From Triglochin maritima (taxonomy: Eukaryota > Streptophyta > Magnoliopsida > Alismatales > Juncaginaceae): a DNA stretch of 64,000 bases. Position numbers and translations under genes: made by a program. Positions 58,618-64,000 of the stretch are shown one piece after another. Position 1 is the first letter of the stretch; each line of letters opens with the position of its first letter. The stretch covers positions 26,638,501 through 26,702,500 of the forward strand of contig OY821787.1 of the NCBI GenBank assembly GCA_963682175.1, read 5' to 3'. The notes below the pieces were generated by a model. The model was not told the DNA's origin, ran no database searches, and saw only the letters and a program-made list of their open reading frames with translations.

Positions 58618-58710
58618 GGATCGCGGGTCGAACCCGCGATCCGCGCGACCAGACGGATCGCGGGTTGCACCCGCGATCTGTGGTGACGGACCGCGGTTCA
58701 CCCGCGATCC
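58618..58710. repeat. MULE-2 terminal hairpin array
   Basis: Three hairpins: 58618-58642 with perfect 11-nt arms (GGATCGCGGGT and ACCCGCGATCC) around CGA; 58655-58679 with the same arms around TGC apart from a terminal C-to-T; and a more diverged unit at 58688-58710. Arm length and 3-nt loop match those of the MULE-1 hairpins, but the sequence is unrelated. The flanking sequence is A/T-rich, so the CpG-dense block stands out. Confidence 0.85.
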
Positions 58711-58723
58711 GTGGGCGCGAGTT

Positions 58724-58734
58724 CCTATAAATAC
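58724..58734 (+). promoter_or_regulatory. TATA box of MULE-2 transposase
   Basis: CCTATAAATAC lies 14 bp after the last hairpin and upstream of the repeated leader exons. It is a plausible core promoter for the transposase. Confidence 0.7.
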
Positions 58735-58792
58735 CCATCCAGTCCGTTTTTTTCAATCCAATTATTTTTCCAATTCCTCACACATTTCCACT

Positions 58793-60600
58793 TCTACTCT
58801 CCACACAGTTTTGAAATTGTGCCCGGTAACATCAATTTTTCTGATCCGTGTGTCTTTCCTGGTGATATTTGAGGTAATTATTTTTTTCATTCTTATATTT
58901 ATAGTTATTAATAATTGGTAATAATATCAAATATTGAAATTCTACTCTCTTCACAGTCTTCAAATTGTGCCTGGTGATGAGAATTAAATTTATACCGCAA
59001 GTGCACGGCGTCAATGAAGACGTGGCAAATACGGGTCGAACACAAGGAGGGAGAGATCTTGTTATTTGTGTGATTTTCGATTAAGGAGAAGAAGGAGAGA
59101 AGAAATAAATTGGGTTTTGTGATTTTTGATTAATTTCCTAAAGCATGAAACATGAACAAATAAAACTAAAGCAATAACAAAGATGGTGAATTCCGTTGGG
59201 TGGAGGTTTAGGTATTGGGTTTAGATTAGAGAATTCAGAAACTTATAATAAATCATATTAGTTATAAAGCATTACATGATAAATGATTTGACATAAACTC
59301 AAGTAATCAAAATATACTAACACGAAATTAAAATAATAACTTTATTCTTCTTCTCTTCACCCTAAATCCGTCACCTCCACCCTTTGGAAAGAGTTAGAAA
59401 CTCATGGATGGAAAGGAGGAGAAGGGGTCCTAGAGGAATTACAAAAGAAAACTAAAAACAAGAAATAAAACAACAGAAATTTATTAAACTAAGGAATAAA
59501 AACTAGAACATAAGCTAAGGCCTCTCACAACATCGTTTCAGGGCTATTTATAGCCGATACAAGGGACTTAGGTATAAAATAGGAAAGTACACGCGTCAAC
59601 ACGCAACCGGTAAAAATTTTAGAGCATTAATCTAATTTGGTGCGGCGGATTCGCCGCATTTTGTACATACGGTGCGGCGGATTCGCCACCTTTTTAGCTC
59701 TGATTTAATCCGGATTTTTCCTGTGTGTTTATGGTATGATTTCATTATCTTTTGCGCATCTGGATTGATTCTTTCCTTTCTTTTGAGCTCCGACTTTATT
59801 TCTTTATATATTTGGAGATCCACATTGATTTTATTTAGATTTTCTCCATAATTATAAAAGCTACTCGTAATTTGCAATTACGTCCTTGTCTTTTTGCAAT
59901 TAAGTCTTTGTCTTCTTTTGTGCTTAAGTCCTTGTCCTTTTTGTAATTAGGTCTTGAATGCTTTTATGCTTGGATGCATTTCCATTTGAAACCCGATAAT
60001 CTTGAACTTGGTCTTTATGCCAGGAATGAGTCTTTTGCACGCGGTTATGCTCGGGATGTGGGTAAATTGCATTCAGGTCCCTGTATTCTGTAAATAAGAC
60101 TAAACACATACCTTAGTAGCATTGTTTGATATAAAAGTAATCTAAATGAAAGACATATGATGCAATGTATGCAATGCATCACCTGGTGATATCAATTTTT
60201 CTGATCTGTGTGTTTTTCCTGGTGAATTTTGAGGTAATTTTTTTTTCATTCTTATATTTATAGTTATTAATAATTGGTAATAATATCAAATATTGAAATT
60301 CTACTCTCTTCACAGTCTTTAAATTGTGCCTGGTGATATCAATTTTTCTGATCCGTGTGTTTTTCCTGCTGAATTTTGATGTAATTTTTTTTATTCTTAA
60401 TTTCTATTTATCTCACATTATTAATAATTGGTAATAATATCAAATATTGAAATTCTACTCTATTCACAGTCTTCAAATTGTACCTGGTGATATCAATTTT
60501 TCTGATCCGTGTGTTTTTCCTGGTGAATTTTGAGGTAATTTTTTATTCTTAATTTCTATTTATCTCACATTATTAATAATTGTTAATAAAATCAAATCTT
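58793..60600 (+). repeat. Four tandem copies of a ~150-bp leader exon/intron unit
   Basis: Units start at 58793, 58941, 60300 and 60454. Each consists of TCTACTCTCTTCACAG, then a 60-70 bp block including TCTTCAAATTGTGCCTGG and TGATCCGTGTGTTTTTCCTGG, then TTTTGAGGTAATTTTT and an A/T-rich spacer. The block is bounded by an acceptor-like CACAG and a donor-like GAG/GTAATT, so each repeat looks like a small non-coding exon with its introns. A solo LTR (58975-60181) interrupts unit 2; removing it restores a spacing of about 147 bp. Confidence 0.8.
58975..60181 (-). mobile_element. Solo LTR related to the gag-pro element family
   Basis: 1,207 bp starting TGATGAGAATTAAAT and ending ATGCATCA on +, with the target duplication CCTGG at 58970-58974 and 60182-60186. 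On the minus strand its 3' end (GACCCGTATTTGCCAC, CCGTGCACTTGCGGTATAAA) closely matches the end of the gag-pro LTR (GACCCGTACTTGCCAC, CCGTGCACTTGCGGTTTAAA). It has two palindromes, TGCGGCGGATTCGCCGCA at 59641-59658 and a variant at 59672-59689, with a TATA box (CTATTTATAG on +, 59544-59553) about 90 bp downstream on the minus strand. The layout is the same as in the gag-pro LTR, but with another palindrome sequence. Confidence 0.92.
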
Positions 60601-60655
60601 GAAGTAATTTTTAATATAAAACTGATTAAAGAATTTTACATTGTAGTTAACATAA

Positions 60656-63198
60656 TGATTGCGGTTAGTGTGCACTTTGGCGGTGAAATAGTTCAAAATG
60701 CAAGTTACGGTGTAGAGTACACGATAGGTCCAAGACTTACACTTTCAGCGAGCGAAAATGTAACCTTAGAAGAACTTAAGAGTTGGATATATCAAGGTTT
60801 GAATGTCAAAGAATCTCAGTACTCGATGAATATTCAATATTGTTGCAACATTGCACTAACCGGTTACTTTTTTTAATGTGATGTCTGTATATGATGAGAA
60901 TTCCTGGCGAATAGCCTATGAAACAGCTTATTCCAAAATGGGAATGATGGAGTTATATGTACAGTTGAATCCTGTGGAAATTGAGTGGAGGGCTGAGATG
61001 TTTACAGGTAACCAACCAGGTAGTAGTAGTGGTGCAGGTTTCATATCTCAACAATCATGTGATGCAAACACCATAGCAGAAACCAGTCGACCTGCGAATA
61101 GAACTTCTGATTTCGTGCCTATACCAACAGATGATGAAGAAGAAAATGATGACGAAGATTACAATATAGATACAGAGAATGAATCATCAGGTGAGGACGA
61201 TGAGGATGCTGATGAGGTTGAGGAAGATGAAGATATTGGTCCGAACGTGAGTCAGTTAAGCCACTACAACCCATTTAGAGGGAGGGGTTGGGTTCACCCA
61301 GCTAAAAGCTTTCATGATTGTTCTAGTTGGGTTCCTGCAGATACATCATTTATAGAAAGCAGCGTAATAGTTGAAGGTCCGTTAGGTGAGAATCAAGCAT
61401 TCTCATCAAAAGACGCTCTGAAGAACGCAATATCGAAATGGCATATTGACAATAATCGGGAGATCAAGGTGCAAGACAGCAGCAAAACCAAATATAGGGT
61501 GAGATGTAAAGATGAAAATTGTAGCTGGATGTTGTACGCTGCACGGACCGGTTCGGGTGATGCATGGTCTATAAGAAAATGTCCGTATAAGCATATATGC
61601 AGGTCCACAGCTGCCCGATTTGATCATGCTCAGCTAACTACTAAGATGATGGCTGATATCATCCGTGAAGATGTCGAAAATAATGTCTCGCTCCCGATTA
61701 AACATGTGTTTGGTCTGGTAAGAAAAATATTTCCAGGTGTTAATCCAAAGTACAATAAATTATGGCGTGCCCGCGAGATTGTTGTTGCATACATGTTTGG
61801 AAGTTGGTCAGGTTCATATGCTTTGTTGCCTCAATTGTTAAATGCTATTAAACAATCAAATCCTGGAAGTAAAGTTGTAGTTCATTCTGACCCTTTACCA
61901 TGCGCTGGTGTCCGTCAGTTTAAATGTGCAGCATGGGCTTTTGGTCCTTGTATTCAGGCATTCAAATATCTGCGTCCTATTATCAGCATAAACGCCTCAT
62001 TTCTTAAAGGTAGATACGAAGGAAGGTTACTTGTTGTTGTTGGGTATGACGCTGAGAATCAACTACTGCCTCTTGCATTTGGGCTCATTGAGAAGGAAAA
62101 TATATCCAATTGGGGATGGTTTATGAGATGGTTGCGACGAGAGATGATTGGAGATAGGAAGATATGTGTCATATCTGATCGACATGTTGCAATTAAACAC
62201 ATTTTTAGGAATCCCGGTTACGGTTGGCACGAGGAAGGAAATGAAGCAGTTCACCGTTTATGCGCACAGCATCTTGCCGAAAACTTGCTAAAAATTGTAA
62301 GAATCAATATGCAGTTGACGCCTTCAAGGCAGCATGCAGACACAGTAATCCGTGAGATTTCAAAGCCAGTTTGGAACAAGTTGAGTATTGGAGTAAAGAT
62401 GCATTACAATACATAAAAGGGATAGGGAAAAAAGATGAAACAAATGAGAATGAACCGAAAGTTCCTTGTAAGTGGTCGTTGTGTCACGACGGAGGCCAAA
62501 GATGGGGAATAATGATAAGCAATGTTGCGGAGTGTCTGAACAATGTTTTCAAAGAAGCTCGTGGTTTACCCATTTGTGCAAGAGGCGACATACTATAAAC
62601 TGTTGGAGTGGTTCAACAACAGAGGACAACATGCACGTGTGTTGGTACAAAGAGGACACATCTTTTCGGAGAGGGTTACACAAATATTGGAAAAATCTGC
62701 AGCAGTTGCATGTCAACATGAGGTGAAAATAACTGATTTCGATACAGGAGTATATGAGGTCATATCCAAACATGAAAGAGTAAGCAGAACTGGAGGTAGG
62801 AGGGATCGTAGTTACAAGGTGATTCTACGTGACGGCACCAGACCGAAGTGTAAGTGTCGGGGTCTACAAAATATAGGTATCGCTTGCAGTCATGTTTTGG
62901 CAGTGTGTGCCGCACGTAATTACAATGCCAATAAATATACACATTCGTACTACAATGTCAACTCTCTAGTGCACACATGGGAGGGTCACTTCGATGTGTA
63001 CGGGAAGGAAGAGGATTGGCCTGAATATATGGGAGACAAAATATACATGATCGAATACTCGTCCAGAAAGGAAGAAGAATGTCAAAACGTTTACCGATGA
63101 AGATGGATGTCATGGAAGGAAGGATAGGTCCTAGTCATTGTACAGGTTGTGGTTCGATTAATCACACAAGCGATCGTTGCAATGTAAGGGAAGGTTGA
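60656..63198 (+). pseudogene. MULE-2 MuDR-type transposase, frameshifted, catalytic Asp lost
   Basis: It starts MIAVSVHFGGEIVQNASY (60656). A frame change in a T7 run near 60868 leads to the main frame 60878-62416. An acidic linker is followed by the MuDR DNA-binding domain (FSSKDALKNAISKWHIDNNR to CPYKHIC) and the MULE core (FLKGRYEGRLLVVVGYD). The first catalytic position reads SINASFL, where family members have SIDATFL or SIDGTFL, so Asp is Asn. The second Asp is present in VISDRH. Further frame changes lie near 62375 and 62575. The SWIM finger (CKCRGLQNIGIACSHV) and, after another shift near 63082, a CCHC knuckle (CTGCGSINHTSDRC) close the protein at 63198. Dead by several criteria. Confidence 0.88.
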
Positions 63199-63297
63199 AT
63201 GTATTGTAATATTTAATATATTGTAATGTTGAATGTATTGTAACGTTTAATGTATTGTTGTGTTGAATGTATTGTAATGTTGAATGTATTGTAATGT
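63199..63297. repeat. TTGAATGTATTGTAATG short tandem repeat between convergent MULE-2 genes
   Basis: At least six units of 16-17 bp (TTGAATGTATTGTAATG and variants, about 63197-63315) separate the transposase stop from the minus-strand gene, overlapping slightly into the latter's end. Here MULE-1 has its hairpin cluster; MULE-2 has this A/T-rich minisatellite instead. Confidence 0.75.
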
Positions 63298-64000
63298 TTA
63301 ATGTATTGTAATGTTTAAATGTGACTGATTTTGAACAGGCAAATGAGGTGACTGAGTCTCGTAAACTATAGAAGGTACAAGATTTAATTCACAAGTGTAC
63401 CCTTGGTCAGTTAATGGGCTGAATATACCATCGAACAAAGACCCGAAGTCTGTTTGCGCCAACTGAGGGGTATCATAATTACTACCAGGTGTCTGATAAG
63501 TTGGATAATCTTCGGGAATCTGGGAAAACCCCAACTGGGTTGGCTGCGATGGTCTTGCGCCAATGTCACCATATGTTTGAGAATATCCAAACTAGGTTGG
63601 TTGCGATGGTCCTGCGCCAATGTCATCGTATGTTTGAGAATATCCAAACTGGGTTGGCTGCGATGGTCCTGCGCCAATGTCATCGTATGTATATGAACCT
63701 TTAAACTGTGATGGATCTGGGACAAAATCATCGTATGATGCATTGGATAGCCTAAAACTATATGTTGTTTGGTCTGCAACTCTTGGTACAGGACAATCAT
63801 CACGAATCTCATTATTACCATCATCATCTTCAGGAATCGACTCCACATCTGCAGGTAATCCAGCATCACACAGTACTCTTTCAAATTCATGCACCTGATC
63901 GCAGTCGACAACATCGAGTTGGTGACTCTTCAGCAACATTTTACACAGTCTCTTAGTTCCACGTTTGTACAACTGCTTGATAACAAATTTAGCCCGTTGA
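63298..64000 (-). pseudogene. Unidentified MULE-2 gene, C-terminal part with 19-residue repeats
   Basis: A minus-strand frame enters from the right edge and runs to 63298 with a single stop at 63592-63594 (TAG at an expected CAG). It contains RGTKRLCKMLLKSHQLDVV, an acidic SIPEDDDGNNEIRDD and three tandem copies of TYDDIGAGPSQPTQFGYSQ, the third diverged, encoded by 57-bp DNA repeats at about 63530-63700. Then FSQIPEDYPTYQTPGSNYD follows. I do not recognise the family. By position, convergent to the transposase, it corresponds to the PMD gene of MULE-1, but no PMD motif is visible in this C-terminal part. Confidence 0.55.

Larger units (their letters stand above)
58618..64000. mobile_element. 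MULE-2: second Mutator-like element, left part
   Basis: GC-rich hairpins at 58618-58710 mark the left terminal region. They are followed by a TATA box, tandem leader repeats, and a broken MuDR-type transposase on + (60656-63198). An unidentified gene on - enters from the right edge (64000 down to 63298). The convergent arrangement mirrors MULE-1. A solo LTR lies at 58975-60181. The exact outer end is uncertain, and the right end is beyond the window. Confidence 0.7.

Noticed and set aside
1..64000. Endogenous pararetrovirus (caulimovirid) sequence
   Set aside because: All reverse transcriptases are attached to integrases or LTR structures of Copia or gypsy type, or are LINE-type; no movement-protein motif was seen.

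Overview
This window looks like intergenic heterochromatin from a large, repeat-rich flowering-plant genome, probably a eudicot. That inference rests on plant-specific transposon families: CACTA/En-Spm, MuDR-type MULEs, a Sirevirus-type Copia element, an element with an Athila/Tat-like gag, Ty3/gypsy with an initiator-Met tRNA primer site, RTE and L1 LINEs, and a plant mobile domain gene. I see no ordinary host gene, tRNA, rRNA or CRISPR array. Almost every base outside a few short gaps can be assigned to a transposable element.

Layout. 1-6539: right part of a decayed CACTA element (tnp2/DUF4216 remnant, then a Transposase_24-like gene with an Ulp1-like end), interrupted by a 2.2 kb solo LTR. 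6540-9452: an old gypsy-related LTR split by a 5'-truncated RTE LINE. 10039-11227: Copia gag-protease fragment. 11789-47273: a MULE (MULE-1) with long palindrome-rich terminal inverted repeats, carrying a three-exon plant mobile domain gene (+) convergent with a MuDR-like transposase (-). The transposase is split by a Sirevirus-like Copia element (15567-44651). That element's third ORF is split by a second Copia element on the minus strand (23636-42197). The second element's pol is in turn split by an LTR element that encodes only gag and protease (26674-35294). Each LTR insertion in this nest has an exact 5-bp target duplication, and the host reading frame is continuous across each empty site. 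47552-55477: a gypsy element whose integrase runs directly into a truncated 3' LTR. 55985-57946: another gypsy solo LTR. 58228-58553: L1 scrap. 58618-64000: a second MULE (MULE-2), with GC-rich terminal hairpins, tandem leader exons, a solo LTR of the gag-pro family and a broken transposase; it runs off the window.

How the parts relate. The window records successive insertions. The strongest unexplained signal is architectural. In at least five unrelated element families the promoter region is an array of short GC-cored palindromes (CGG-N4-CCG in three LTR families, GACCGCCAATTGGCGGTC in the gag-pro element, GGATCGCGGGT hairpins in MULE-2), usually followed within about 15-200 bp by a TATA box. 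The Sirevirus-like element has a second copy of this array plus a TATA-like site just upstream of its third ORF, which looks like an internal promoter. The hand-counted LTR divergence order is also the reverse of the nesting order.
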